This document shows, in pieces, positions 1 to 8,704 of a stretch of DNA of 64,000 nt. The stretch comes from Streptomyces sp. NBC_00390. Its GTDB lineage: Bacteria > Actinomycetota > Actinomycetes > Streptomycetales > Streptomycetaceae. The stretch lies in contig NZ_CP107945.1 of NCBI RefSeq assembly GCF_036057275.1, positions 1,488,001 through 1,552,000 of the forward strand, written 5' to 3'. The notes beneath the pieces are model-generated. The model was not told where the DNA came from. It did not search any database and was given only the letters and a program-made list of their open reading frames with translations. Every line of letters begins with the position of its first letter. The first letter of the stretch is position 1. The position numbers were made by a program, and so were the translations under genes.

Positions 1-911
1 CCGGCGTCTCCGCCGGAGCGGACCGCGAGCACGCGCAGCACGTCGGTGGCGGTATCGATCAGGCCGGCCGCAACGGGAAGGGCCTGTGGCACGGCAGTCG
101 GGTCGGCAAGCAGCCAGGCGACCAGGCGGGCCTTCGTCTCCCGGCCGGGCACGGTGGCCGGCAGCCGGTCGAGGTCGTCGCGGGTCCTGGCGGCAAGCAG
201 AGCTTCCAGGTCGTCGGTGTCCTGGGGGCTGAGGGCGCCGGTGCGGGCAAGCAGCGTGTCCAGTTCACGGGCTGCGTCCGCGTCGCGGGCGGTGAAGTCA
301 CCGCCGTAGGACAGGAGACGCAGCCGCTCGGGCGGCGCGACGCGGCGGAACAGTTGCCGGCGCGGGCGCCTGGGGCGCAGGAACGGGTCGGAGGGGTCGA
401 TACGGCGCTCGCACACGGGGCACGCCGAGAAGTCGGCGCCGTCGAAGCACGAGCCGCACACCAGGTGGGCGCACGGCGATACGGGCACGACGGAGTCGAC
501 CGTGCCGCACAGCACGCACGGCTGCTCGGGGCGCTGGAACAGCACGGTGAGCACGCGGTCGACATAGTGCGCGTACGTGTCGTGCGGGGTGCTGTCCGGG
601 AAGTCGCGCAGCAGGGGCACGTGAGGGCGGTCGGCGCCGAGAGCGCTGTCGATGTCGTGCAGCAGTGCCCGGCCCACCGCGCCCATGGCCCGTGCGTCGA
701 GCGCGGCAAGCGCGGCGCGCAGCGGCGGGGCCAACAGGTAGCCCCGGTCGACGAGATCGGCCTCGAGCAGCGCTGCTCCGCTGTCGCCGGCCGGATCCGG
801 GACCACTGCCGGTGTCGGCAGATACACGGCCCCACGGCGCGACAGGAGCACCGTGGCGAGGGCCCGTGGACGGGCAGTGGTGGTACGTCCGATGACCTCG
901 GTGTTGGACAC
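1..911 (-). CDS. RING-finger-like protein (MXAN_6230/SCO0854-type), partial
   Basis: Read on the minus strand, a continuous frame starts at a GTG at 909-911 and runs off the left edge, giving at least 303 residues. The start has a purine-rich RBS (GGGAGGGGGAG) about 8 nt upstream. About halfway along are paired cysteines (CVLCG, CAHLVCGSCF, CPVCE) spaced like a RING/treble-clef zinc site. The part after it (RRQLFRRVAPPERLRLLSYGG) matches my memory of the actinobacterial family named MXAN_6230/SCO0854 RING-domain protein, whose role is unknown. Several other long open frames overlap this region, but only this frame has coherent composition. The C-terminus is outside the window. Confidence 0.75.
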   Translation of the reverse strand, partial: MSNTEVIGRTTTARPRALATVLLSRRGAVYLPTPAVVPDPAGDSGAALLEADLVDRGYLLAPPLRAALAALDARAMGAVGRALLHDIDSALGADRPHVPLLRDFPDSTPHDTYAHYVDRVLTVLFQRPEQPCVLCGTVDSVVPVSPCAHLVCGSCFDGADFSACPVCERRIDPSDPFLRPRRPRRQLFRRVAPPERLRLLSYGGDFTARDADAARELDTLLARTGALSPQDTDDLEALLAARTRDDLDRLPATVPGRETKARLVAWLLADPTAVPQALPVAAGLIDTATDVLRVLAVRSGGDA

Positions 912-1117
912 GTCTCTTTCTCCCCCTCCCGGATGACCGGGTGATGCGCGGGGCGGGAAGTGAGCACGCTGATTCATCGGAAAGAATGGAGAAGGAAGCA
1001 CACTCGGGAGCCGCCCCGCGCCCGGCGACGATAACAGCCGGGCGCCAGGCTGATCATCCGGTTTTCCGGGCCGGGGTCGAGCCGTGCGCGCGGCCCGAAC
1101 GGGGCGGCGGGCCCTCG

Positions 1118-1984
1118 TCAGGCGATCCGTGTGCCTGTCCCGGTCACCCGCACCCGCTTGTCGCCCTCGCGCAGTTCCACGGTCAGCACGCCCGGGCGGC
1201 CCATGTCCTCGCCCTGGTGGAGGGTGAGCACCGCCGCCTCGGGGACAAGGCCGAGTTCGCGGGCGTACGCGCCGAACGCACCTGCCGCCGCGCCCGTCGC
1301 CGGGTCCTCGACGACGCCACCCACCGGGAACGGGTCACGCACATGGAAGACGCTCGCGGACTCCCGCCACACCAACTGCACCGTGGTCAGATCGAGCCGG
1401 CGCATCAGGGCTTCGAGGCGTGCGAAGTCGTACGCCAGATCCGCCAGCCGCTCACGCGTCGCGGCGGCGAGCACCAGATGCCGGGCTCCCGCGAAGGCGA
1501 TGCGGGGCGGCAGCGCGGGATCCAGGTCGGCTGCCGGCCAGTCGAGCGCGTCCAGCGCCTCGGCGAGGTCGGCATCCTTGATGTCCTCGCTGTGCGGCTC
1601 GACCGTGGTGAGTGTGGCCCGCAGCGCCCCGCTCTCCTCGCTCACCGTCACCGGCACCGTACCCGCGCGCGTCGCGAACACCAGGTCGCCGGCCCCGATG
1701 CGTTCGCCGAGGGCGATGGCGGTGGCGACCGTGGCGTGCCCGCAGAACGGCACCTCCGCCTTGGGGCTGAAGTACCGGATGGTGAACGCCCGTCCGGGCT
1801 CCCCGCCGAGCCCCTCCGGCGGATCGGACAGGAACGCGGACTCGCTGTACCCGAGGTCGGCGGCGATCGAGAGCATGTCGGCGTCGTCGAGCCCGGAAGC
1901 GTCGAGGACGACCCCGGCGGGGTTGCCCCCCTCAGGGTCGCTGGAGAAGGCGGTGTAGCGCAGGACGGCTGGCTTCGTAGTCAT
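1118..1984 (-). CDS. PhzF family phenazine-biosynthesis-like isomerase/epimerase
   Basis: This 288-residue protein has the PhzF fold signature: the N-terminal FSSDPEGGNPAGVVL, then YSESAFL, the FCGHATVATA motif in the first half, and DPATGAAAGAFGAY near the C-terminus. These are the two pseudo-symmetric halves of a diaminopimelate-epimerase-like enzyme. In PhzF a Glu in the YSE(S/T)AF segment acts as acid/base; it is present here. The start is the ATG at 1982-1984. Longer upstream readings add low-complexity sequence without family similarity. No phenazine genes are nearby, so the substrate is unknown; most stand-alone PhzF proteins act on unidentified small metabolites. Confidence 0.9.
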   Translation of the reverse strand: MTTKPAVLRYTAFSSDPEGGNPAGVVLDASGLDDADMLSIAADLGYSESAFLSDPPEGLGGEPGRAFTIRYFSPKAEVPFCGHATVATAIALGERIGAGDLVFATRAGTVPVTVSEESGALRATLTTVEPHSEDIKDADLAEALDALDWPAADLDPALPPRIAFAGARHLVLAAATRERLADLAYDFARLEALMRRLDLTTVQLVWRESASVFHVRDPFPVGGVVEDPATGAAAGAFGAYARELGLVPEAAVLTLHQGEDMGRPGVLTVELREGDKRVRVTGTGTRIA

Positions 1985-2220
1985 GATCGGCGGAACCGCG
2001 GACCGACGTGGTTTGTTCCCCACCGAGGTCAGGGGGTGGTAGCGCCTCCGTGCGAGCCAGGTGCTCGGGGCAGGCCCGCCTGTGGGTGTGGCCCCGCGGA
2101 TGCGGTGTCGGGCGTCCCCTCCCCCGAGCCCGACGGGCCCGTGCTGCTGCACGTCCCGTTCGGGCGGCGACCGGTCACGCCCGCGTACACAGATCGCCGG
2201 CCCACGTACACCGCCTGACA

Positions 2221-2245
2221 GTCAGCGCGTCACTGCTGGTCAGCG
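2221..2245 (+). promoter_or_regulatory. Conserved element upstream of ATPase gene, also found at 22691-22715
   Basis: The 25 bases contain GCGCGTCACTGCTGGTCA. The same element, with two substitutions, lies on the minus strand at 22691-22715 before the paralogous ATPase gene. In both places exactly 28 nt separate it from the ATG, and a CGTACA sits 16 nt further upstream. The 28 nt in between are not conserved. This suggests a real operator or promoter, though residual homology after duplication is possible. Confidence 0.5.
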
Positions 2246-2273
2246 CAGTGAGCGACGCGGAAGCGTTGGAGGC

Positions 2274-2741
2274 ATGAAACCGGCAACCACCCCGCCCGCG
2301 GGGCTTGTTCACGATCCCACCACCACGCACGAGTTCACGATGCAGTTCACCTCGACGCCCCGCGGCGCACGGCTCGCCCGGCGGCTCGTGTCGCACCGGC
2401 TGCACGAGTGGGGTCACCCGTACGACTCCACCGCCAACGAGACGGTCACACTGATCGCGGCCGAGCTCGTCGCGAACGCGGTGCGCCACGGTCACGTACC
2501 CGGGCGGGACTTCCACCTCCGCCTGGCCGCGACCCCGGCCACCTTGCGTATCGACGTGACCGACACCCGCACCGAAAAGCGACCCCACCGCAACCCCCGA
2601 GTCCCCTCCCCCGAGGAGGAGTCGGGCCGCGGCCTGCTCCTCGTCTCTGCACTCGCGACCGACTGGGGCATCACTCCGCGTACGGCCTCGCCCGGCAAGA
2701 CGGTGTGGGCGGTGGTCGAGCCTGTCCCGCCTCCCTCGTGA
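2274..2741 (+). CDS. ATP-binding protein, anti-sigma/regulatory kinase type (HATPase_c)
   Basis: A 155-residue single-domain GHKL ATPase of the serine-kinase anti-sigma (RsbW/SpoIIAB-like) group that is abundant in Streptomyces. The N box is clear (LIAAELVANAVRHG), followed by the G1-type EESGRGLLLVSAL and the G2-like PGKTVWA. The ATG at 2274 has the RBS TTGGAGG. It is a close paralogue of the protein at 22174-22662: the block MQFTST-RGARLARRLVSHRL is almost identical. Unlike that copy it has no adjacent WhiJ-like regulator or DUF397 gene. The likely role is ATP-dependent control of a regulatory partner; the partner is unknown. Confidence 0.88.
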   Translation: MKPATTPPAGLVHDPTTTHEFTMQFTSTPRGARLARRLVSHRLHEWGHPYDSTANETVTLIAAELVANAVRHGHVPGRDFHLRLAATPATLRIDVTDTRTEKRPHRNPRVPSPEEESGRGLLLVSALATDWGITPRTASPGKTVWAVVEPVPPPS

Positions 2742-2779
2742 GCCACGTACGCTCCAGGACCGGCGGGCGATCGCGATGA

Positions 2780-3060
2780 AGCCCAGGACGCGGAGCAGCA
2801 GAGCGCCTGGAGTTGCGGTGGTTCAATCAGGTGCGCGGGCTCCTCGCACGTCTGCAGTCGTCGGCCGCCGCATGGGATCCGACCGCCGCTGCCCTGCCGG
2901 AGTGGCAGGGTGCGAAGATCACCCCGGAGCACGAGCAGCGCAAGCGCCTCTGCGAATTCCGGGACATCGACGATGTGCACCGCTGCTTCGACCTGCACGG
3001 CCGCTTCACGCCAGGTGCCGGTCGGCTGCATTTCCGACTGGTGCCCGTCGGTGAACAGAT
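2780..3060 (+). pseudogene. Remnant of an unidentified protein
   Basis: A forward frame without a clear start reads as plausible coding sequence (ELRWFNQVRGLLARLQ, then FRDIDDVHRCFDLHGRFTP, then AGRLHFRLVP). It then loses coherent composition at about 3060, where it collides with the 3' end of the MerR gene on the other strand. It looks like a truncated gene whose C-terminal part was removed. I do not recognise the family with certainty. It could also be non-coding DNA that happens to look coding. Confidence 0.35.
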
Positions 3061-4061
3061 CGGGGCGTGCCGTCGGCACCCCTTCCCGCCGGCACCATCC
3101 CTGCCCGCACCCTCGGGGTCGTCGCGGCGGCCGTCTGCGCGTCCAATGCCGCGAGCAGCCAGTCGTGCGCGGACCCGGGGGTCGGGGCCGGCCTGCCGCC
3201 CGGCGGGGTGATCACCTCGGCCACCAGTTCCCAGTACCGGTCGATCCGCGGGTCGGCCGCCAGCTGCCCGGCCAGCAGGCGGCGGAAGTCCGGGGTGTCC
3301 CGGGTGGCGTACGCGCTCGCGTACGCGGCCACGAAGCTGTCCAGCGCCTCGCCCGGGTACGGCACCCGGTCCAGGCGCATCTGCGCGCCCGCCAGTTCGT
3401 ACGCCTCGGCCAGGCCGGTGTACAGCACGGCCGCCCCACGGGCCCCCGTGGCTCTGTGCGCCTCGGGCTGGGGCTGCTCGGCGCCCGTGCAGGGGCGGGC
3501 CATGAAGGCGTACAGCCGGGCGAAGGCGAGCACCTGCGCCGGGTCCGGGTCGTCGGGCGGCTGGGGGACTGCCACCTCCAGGAACGCGGCGGTGGACCGG
3601 GCCGGCATCCGCGGCGGCAGCCAGGCGCGCCAGAACCGGGCGAGCGGTGCCGTGTTCGGCGGGGCGGTCACCGCGCCGATCAGGCGCAGCCGGTCGGCAC
3701 GCTCCCCGGGAGGACACTCCTGCACAAGCCGCAGCCCCGCCTCCCTCCAGCGCAGGGCCTTGAGCCGGGAGCCGAGTTCGCGCAGCTGCCCGGCGACGGC
3801 GTCCTCCAGCACGCTGCCCGCCTCGTCCTCCTCTTCGAGGATGCGGTGCACCTCGGGAACCGGCAGGTCGAGGGTGCGCAGGGAACGGATCAGGCGCAGG
3901 CGTTCGAGCGCGTCCGGGCCGTACCGGCGGTGCCCGCCGACGCTGCGGGAGGCCTCCGGCAGCAGGCCGCGGTCGGAGTAGAAGCGGACCGTCTTGACGC
4001 TGACGCCGGCGCGCTCGGCCAGTTCACCGATGCTGCACAACCCGTCGTGTGACGTGAACAC
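3006..4061 (-). CDS. MerR family transcriptional regulator with large C-terminal domain
   Basis: A 351-residue regulator. Residues 9-75 are a typical MerR winged helix: CSIGELAERAGVSVKTVRFY, then SDRGLLPEASRSVGGHRRY, then a dimerisation helix to about residue 125. The long remaining region is alpha-helical and resembles the effector domains of MerR proteins that carry a TipAS/DUF-type C-terminus. Start chosen at the GTG of 4061, which has the RBS AGGGAGG 6 nt upstream. It is divergent from the hydrolase gene at 4157 across a 95-bp spacer that contains a MerR-type promoter. The last 25 residues are low complexity and may have replaced the original end. Confidence 0.85.
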   Translation of the reverse strand: MFTSHDGLCSIGELAERAGVSVKTVRFYSDRGLLPEASRSVGGHRRYGPDALERLRLIRSLRTLDLPVPEVHRILEEEDEAGSVLEDAVAGQLRELGSRLKALRWREAGLRLVQECPPGERADRLRLIGAVTAPPNTAPLARFWRAWLPPRMPARSTAAFLEVAVPQPPDDPDPAQVLAFARLYAFMARPCTGAEQPQPEAHRATGARGAAVLYTGLAEAYELAGAQMRLDRVPYPGEALDSFVAAYASAYATRDTPDFRRLLAGQLAADPRIDRYWELVAEVITPPGGRPAPTPGSAHDWLLAALDAQTAAATTPRVRAGMVPAGRGADGTPRSVHRRAPVGNAADRHLA

Positions 4062-4092
4062 TTGAACCTCCCTCAGGGGGAGTTCCTACCGT
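4062..4092 (+). promoter_or_regulatory. MerR-type promoter with 19-bp spacer and dyad operator
   Basis: A -35-like TTGAAC (4062-4067) and a -10-like TACCGT (4087-4092) are separated by 19 bp. This over-long spacing is the hallmark of promoters activated by MerR proteins. The spacer carries an imperfect dyad (GAAC-CT-CCCT-C-AGGG-GGA-GTTC, 4064-4085). It lies before the hydrolase gene and covers the RBS of the divergent MerR gene, so autoregulation is likely. Confidence 0.65.
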
Positions 4093-4156
4093 ACCGGCGA
4101 GCGCGGCCGGCCCGATCGGGCCGGTCCGCGGACGACGACGTACCGAGGAGACGGCC

Positions 4157-5683
4157 ATGACCGTATTCGTCCTTGTCCCGGGCATGTTCACCGGCCCGCA
4201 CGTGTGGCAGGACGTGACCGCCCACCTGATCACGGCCGGCGCCGAGGTGCACCCGATGGCCCTCACCGGACTCGGCGGGTCCGCCACCGCGGGAGCCGGC
4301 GTCGGCCTGGAGACGCACATCGCGGACGTGCTCGCGGTGATCGACTCGGTCGGTGCGGTGGCCGGACGGGAGATCGTGCTGGTCGGCCACGACTACGGCA
4401 TCCACCCGGTGCTGGGCGCCGCAGACCGGCGGGCGGAGCGCATCGCCCGGATCGTCCATCTGGACGCGGGGATGCCGCAGGACGGCGTACCGGCCTTGGC
4501 CGCGGTCGCCGACCAGTCCCTGCGCCGGCAGGTGGCCGAGCGCGCCGGGACGGGCACGGCGGAGGGAGCCGACGGGGAGCTGCCGCCCCCGGCACGCGAC
4601 GAATGGCAGCGCTGGGGCAGCACCGCGGGTGTCCCCGACGCGGCGCTGGACCGCCTCACCGCCCGCGCCGCGCCGCAGCCGCTGGGCACTCTGCTCCAAC
4701 CGCTGCGGCTGACCGGCGCGGTGGCCGCGGTGCCCACCACCGGGGTGCTGTGCACCGGCAACGGCGCGAGCATCGAGATGGTCCAGATGCGGGTGGACTT
4801 CGGAGACCCCGCCCTGCAGGCCCTGGCCGAGCGCCGGGTGACCTTCTTCGAACTCCCCACCGGGCACTGGCCGATGCTGTCCTGCCCCACCGAACTGGCG
4901 GGGGTTCTGCTGCGGGCCGCGGCCGGCGAGGGGCACCGGCTGGAGGCGGCCGGCGCCGCGGGGCCGCCCCCGCACCTGCGGCCTTTCCTGCTGGATGTGC
5001 CCGAGCTCCCCCGCGAGCGGACCGGGAACGTCGACCTGTACCTGCCCGACGCCGAGGGCCCGCGGCCGGCGGTGGTGTTCGTGCACGGCGGTCCGGTGCC
5101 CGCCGAGGCCCGTCCGACCCCGCGGGACTGGCCGACCCTGATGGGGTACGCGCGGTACGCGGCCGGGCAGGGGGTGGTGGGCGTGACCCTCGACCACCGC
5201 CTGCACGATGTGGCCGACTACGAGCGAGCCGCCGGGGACGTGGCCGCCGCGGTGGAGCTGGTCCGGGCCGACCCGCGGGTGGACGCGGACCGGGTCGCGC
5301 TGTGGTTCTTCTCGGGCGGCGGTCCGATCACAGCGGACTGGCTGGGATCGCCTCCGGCGTGGCTGCGCTGCCTGGCGGCCAGCTATCCGATCCTGGCGCC
5401 GCTGCCGAACTGGGGGCTGGCCGGCAGCCGGTTCCACCCGGCGGACGCGGTGGCGGACGCGGGCGCCCTGCCGGTCGTGCTCACCCGGGCGGGGCTCGAG
5501 ATGCCCGAGATCGCCGCCACCGTCGAGGAGTTCCTGGCCGCAGCAAAGGGCAGCGGGGTGGACGTCGAGGTGGTCGACGTGCCGCACGGCCGCCACGGCT
5601 TCGAGACCCTCGACCCGACCGACGAGGCACGCGAGGCGGTGCACCGCGCGATGCGCTCGGTGCTGGCGCACCTGACGGCCTGA
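4157..5683 (+). CDS. Tandem alpha/beta-hydrolase fusion protein
   Basis: A 508-residue protein made of two hydrolase units. Residues 1-255 resemble EstC/salicylate-esterase-like enzymes (FVLVPGMFTGPHVWQDV), but the nucleophile elbow is GHDYG, with Asp where these esterases have Ser. The end of this unit has the LPTGHWPM histidine motif. Residues about 275-508 form a second, dienelactone-hydrolase-like unit with an oxyanion segment VVFVHGGP, an elbow WFFSGGG with Ser, and a terminal HGRHGF histidine. There is no frameshift between the units, so a true fusion is likely. It is divergent from the MerR regulator, which probably controls it. Substrate unknown. Confidence 0.85.
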   Translation: MTVFVLVPGMFTGPHVWQDVTAHLITAGAEVHPMALTGLGGSATAGAGVGLETHIADVLAVIDSVGAVAGREIVLVGHDYGIHPVLGAADRRAERIARIVHLDAGMPQDGVPALAAVADQSLRRQVAERAGTGTAEGADGELPPPARDEWQRWGSTAGVPDAALDRLTARAAPQPLGTLLQPLRLTGAVAAVPTTGVLCTGNGASIEMVQMRVDFGDPALQALAERRVTFFELPTGHWPMLSCPTELAGVLLRAAAGEGHRLEAAGAAGPPPHLRPFLLDVPELPRERTGNVDLYLPDAEGPRPAVVFVHGGPVPAEARPTPRDWPTLMGYARYAAGQGVVGVTLDHRLHDVADYERAAGDVAAAVELVRADPRVDADRVALWFFSGGGPITADWLGSPPAWLRCLAASYPILAPLPNWGLAGSRFHPADAVADAGALPVVLTRAGLEMPEIAATVEEFLAAAKGSGVDVEVVDVPHGRHGFETLDPTDEAREAVHRAMRSVLAHLTA

Positions 5684-5703
5684 GCCGGGCCGTCCCCGAC
5701 CGG

Positions 5704-5741
5704 CCAGGGCCCTGTGCCGTCGCGAGCAAGGGCCCCGGGGC
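5704..5741 (+). terminator. Candidate terminator hairpin after the hydrolase gene
   Basis: The arms GGGCCCT (5707-5713) and AGGGCCC (5729-5735) pair perfectly around a 15-nt loop, with further GGCC pairing outside. There is no U-tract, as is common in Streptomyces. Confidence 0.45.
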
Positions 5742-5918
5742 CGGCCCACCCACACCCGGACCTGCCACGCCCGGATGCGCCGGGTCAAGGTCCGCCGTCC
5801 CGCTCGCCTGAACCCGCTCGGCTGTCAGTGACCCGTGCAAGGGTTGTGAGCTGTTGGTTCGTTAGCTCACTCTTGTGAGTGATAGTGCGCTTTGGTGAGC
5901 GTTGTTACGGTCGGGTGT

Positions 5919-6494
5919 ATGAACCTCAAGGAGTGGGCGCGGGCGCAGGGCGTGCATCCGCAGACCGCGTATCGCTGGTTCCGCGAGGGCACTTTGCCGG
6001 TTCCGGCTGAGCGGGTCGGGCCGCGCACGATTCTGGTGAACGTCGAGGCCCGTACCGCGCCGGAAACGGTCGGCGGTGTCGGCCTGTATGCCCGCGTCTC
6101 CTCGCACGACCAGAAAGCGGACCTGGAGCGCCAGGTCGCGCGGTTGTCGCAGTGGGCGGCCAAGGCCGGTCATCGCGTGGTGCGGGTGGAATCCGAGGTC
6201 GGCTCCGGCATGAACGGTGGTCGCACGAAGGCCCGTAGGCTGCTGGCCGATCCGGATGTGACGACCGTGGTGGTGGAGCACAAGGACCGGCTCGGCAGGA
6301 TGAATACCGAACTGGTCGAGGCCGCACTGTGCGCCCATGGCCGTCGGCTCGTCGTGCTGGATGACGGGGAACTGGAAGACGACCTCGTGCGCGACATGGT
6401 CGAGGTGCTGACCTCCTTCTGCGCCCGCCTGTACGGGCGCAGGTCGGCGAAGAACCGGGCCCAGAAGGCCTTTGAGGCGGCTGAGCGTGGCTGA
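5919..6494 (+). CDS. tnpA: IS607 family serine recombinase/transposase TnpA
   Basis: A 191-residue protein. Residues 1-40 form a MerR-like DNA-binding motif (MNLKEWARAQGVHPQTAYRW). They are followed by a resolvase-type catalytic domain with the serine motif GLYARVSSHDQKADLERQ and downstream VVEHKDRLGR, where the Arg residues activate the phosphodiester. IS607 transposases use this serine chemistry to excise and insert a circular intermediate. The ATG at 5919 was chosen over an upstream start at 5892 because family N-termini begin at MNLKEWA. Its stop overlaps the start of tnpB, so the two are probably translated together. Confidence 0.92.
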   Translation: MNLKEWARAQGVHPQTAYRWFREGTLPVPAERVGPRTILVNVEARTAPETVGGVGLYARVSSHDQKADLERQVARLSQWAAKAGHRVVRVESEVGSGMNGGRTKARRLLADPDVTTVVVEHKDRLGRMNTELVEAALCAHGRRLVVLDDGELEDDLVRDMVEVLTSFCARLYGRRSAKNRAQKAFEAAERG

Positions 6495-8124
6495 GCCGAA
6501 GAGGCTGCGCACGATCGCTCCGTCGTTTGTGGCTCCGGGTCCCCCAGGTGTGGCGGTACGCGACCGCCTCAGGTGCCTGACCATCGACGACGAGAAAGTC
6601 CTGCGGCTGATCGGCGATCATATGGGCACACTCGCCTCCCACGACCTCAAGGTCCGGTGCGCCGAGGGTCTTGAGCACGACAATGAGACGTGGGCGGCCC
6701 GCAAACGAGAGCTGACGGGGGCGTCTTCGTCACGGTGGGCAGGATCAGTCACCAAGAGCACGCATGATCAGTGGGCGCTCGCCCGCCGCTGCCTCGCCGC
6801 CCGCCTCCACAGCCTTGAAGCCGCAATCAAGACACTGCGACACCGCCTGTCCCTGCCTGTGGGGGAGCGCGGTTCCAAGCGGGCTTTGGGCGGCTACCGG
6901 TCCAAAGGCGAGTGGTTTCACAAGTCCCGGCGCCTGGCCGCTCTTCAGGCTCGCCACGCTGCTGCGCTCGCAGACTGGCAGGCCGGGCGTGTGCGCGTAG
7001 TACGGGGCGGTAAGCGGCTGGTCAACACCCGCCACAACCTGGAGAAAGCCAATCTCACCGCCGATCAGTGGCGGGAGCGCTGGAAAGCCGAGCGCATGTT
7101 CTTGTCGGCGGACGGGGAGTCGGGGAAGCGGTTCGGGAACGAAACGATCCGCATCACCCCAGGCGGCGAGATGAGCATCAAACTGCCCGCGCCGCTCGTC
7201 CACCTGGCGAACGCCCAACACGGCCGGTACATCCTCGCCTGTTCCGTCGCGTTCAAACACCGGCGGCAGGAGTGGGCCGACCGCATCGGAGCGAACCGTG
7301 CCGTCGCGTACCGCATCCATCACGACGCCGACCGCGACCGCTGGTACGTGACCGCCTCGTGGCAGCGCCCCATCGTCCAGACAATCCCGCTCGACGCCGC
7401 GCTGTCCTCCGGCTGTATTGGTGTCGACACCAATGACGATCACCTTGCCGCCTGGCAGCTCGACACCCACGGCAACCCGGTAGGTGAACCTCACCGCTTC
7501 TTCTACGATCTGTCGAGGACGGCCGATCACCGCGACGCGCAGATCCGCCACGCTATAGCCCGCCTGCTCCACTGGGCCGAGCGGTCCGGCGTCCACGCCA
7601 TCGCGATCGAGGACCTGGACTTCACGCAGGAAAAGACCCGGGAGAAGCACGGCCGACGCAAGCGGTTTCGGCAGCTGATCTCCCGCTTCCCCACCGCGAA
7701 GCTCAAGGCCCGGCTCATCTCCATGGCCGCCGGACAGGGCCTGGCGATCGTCGCGGTCGACCCGGCTTACACGTCCCGCTGGGGCAGCCAGCACTGGCAG
7801 AAACCGTTGACCACCCCACTACGTAAGACGACCCGTCACGATGCCGCCGGCATCGCGATCGGGCGACGCGCCCTCGGGCTCCCGATCCGGCGTCGGACGA
7901 CACCGCCCCCGCAACACCAGAGCGATGCCGCGGGGCATCGGACCGTCCAGGCCCGACCGCAAGTCCGAGAGCGTGACGGAAACCGCCCACCCGCCACGGA
8001 CCGTACCCCTGGAGGTGCGCCGCCGGACTGGACGAGAAAGCGGAGACCCAGTGCATCCAAAACCGTTCGGGATGCGCCCAGCTCGCAGCCGTGGGTCCAA
8101 GACTCACTCATGCACACTGGTTAG
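6487..8124 (+). CDS. tnpB: TnpB-like RuvC nuclease of IS607 element
   Basis: About 545 residues. TnpB proteins are RNA-guided DNA nucleases related to Cas12. The RuvC acidic triad is visible: Asp in [10 protein letters not shown] (near residue 314), Glu in IAIEDLDF (near 376) and Asp in [13 protein letters not shown] (near 450). Where many TnpB proteins carry a CxxC zinc finger after VDPAYTS, this one reads [14 protein letters not shown] without cysteines, as in a streptomycete TnpB-related subfamily I remember. The GTG at 6487, with a purine-rich RBS, is preferred over the TTG at 6472. The charged last 90 residues overlap where a guide RNA would be encoded. Confidence 0.88.
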   Translation: MAEPKRLRTIAPSFVAPGPPGVAVRDRLRCLTIDDEKVLRLIGDHMGTLASHDLKVRCAEGLEHDNETWAARKRELTGASSSRWAGSVTKSTHDQWALARRCLAARLHSLEAAIKTLRHRLSLPVGERGSKRALGGYRSKGEWFHKSRRLAALQARHAAALADWQAGRVRVVRGGKRLVNTRHNLEKANLTADQWRERWKAERMFLSADGESGKRFGNETIRITPGGEMSIKLPAPLVHLANAQHGRYILACSVAFKHRRQEWADRIGANRAVAYRIHHDADRDRWYVTASWQRPIVQTIPLDAALSSGCIGVDTNDDHLAAWQLDTHGNPVGEPHRFFYDLSRTADHRDAQIRHAIARLLHWAERSGVHAIAIEDLDFTQEKTREKHGRRKRFRQLISRFPTAKLKARLISMAAGQGLAIVAVDPAYTSRWGSQHWQKPLTTPLRKTTRHDAAGIAIGRRALGLPIRRRTTPPPQHQSDAAGHRTVQARPQVRERDGNRPPATDRTPGGAPPDWTRKRRPSASKTVRDAPSSQPWVQDSLMHTG

Positions 8125-8137
8125 GGACGGTTTGTCC

Positions 8138-8668
8138 ATGACGACAACACCGGACGGGCGCCGCATCCCACCACCGCACGCTGATGAACGCGCCATGCTG
8201 GAGAGCTGGTTGGACTTTCAGCGGGCCACGCTCTCCTTGAAGTGCACGGGCCTCGACGGCAGTCGGCTCCGCGAGGCCTCGGTGCCCCCGTCGCCCATGA
8301 CGCTGCTGGGACTTGTCCAGCACATGGCGGAGGTGGAACGCAACTGGTTCCAGCGGGTGTTCGCCGGACAGAAAGTGCCCGCGGTGTACGCGAAGTCCAA
8401 GGAGGCGTCCGGTTTCGCGCTCTCCTCGGAACGCGGTATCGACGAGGCGCTCGCCGTCTGGCGCGCGGAGATCGCCCGAGGCCGCGAGCTGACCGACGCA
8501 GCCTCGCTCACCGACTGCGGTGAGCTGTCCGGCCAGGAAGCCGCGATCGTCGGGGACAGGAGTGTTTCGCTGCGCTGGATCCTGATCCACATGATCGAGG
8601 AGTACGCGCGGCACAACGGCCACGCGGATCTGATCAGGGAGCGCATCGACGGGGTCACGGGCGCGTAG
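8138..8668 (+). CDS. DinB-like/DUF664 family protein
   Basis: A 176-residue four-helix-bundle protein of the DinB/DUF664 (mini-circle protein) group. The pattern [17 protein letters not shown] and the C-terminal [26 protein letters not shown] supply the histidines that form the metal site in this superfamily. Members often resemble thiol-dependent transferases, but most are uncharacterised. The start at 8138 follows a weak GGGACGG. The IS607 element ends 13 bp upstream, so the original promoter was probably displaced; expression may now depend on the element or be lost. Confidence 0.88.
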   Translation: MTTTPDGRRIPPPHADERAMLESWLDFQRATLSLKCTGLDGSRLREASVPPSPMTLLGLVQHMAEVERNWFQRVFAGQKVPAVYAKSKEASGFALSSERGIDEALAVWRAEIARGRELTDAASLTDCGELSGQEAAIVGDRSVSLRWILIHMIEEYARHNGHADLIRERIDGVTGA

Positions 8669-8704
8669 CCGCCCCGGCGCCGGTGGAACCCTGACTCGGA
8701 CTCC

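Larger units (their letters stand above)
5861..8125 (+). mobile_element. IS607-type insertion element (tnpA + tnpB)
   Basis: The element holds a serine recombinase gene overlapping a TnpB gene, the gene order of IS607. The left end has a perfect 6-bp hairpin (TCACTC-TTGT-GAGTGA, 5867-5882). The right end has a TCACTCA at 8104-8110, so TGAGTGA/TCACTCA form a short inverted pair. IS607 elements lack strong terminal repeats and usually make no target duplication, so the exact ends are estimates. The DinB-like gene starts only 13 bp after the tnpB stop. Confidence 0.75.

Noticed and set aside
59..967. A 302-codon minus-strand ORF overlapping the RING-like gene
   Set aside because: Its protein is dominated by Arg, Pro, Ser and Cys with no motif; the RING-like frame shows paired cysteines and coherent composition.
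5867..5882. The TCACTC/GAGTGA hairpin as a transcription terminator
   Set aside because: A 6-bp stem of modest GC lies at the left edge of the IS607 element, where hairpins and recombinase sites are expected; a better terminator is at 5704-5741.
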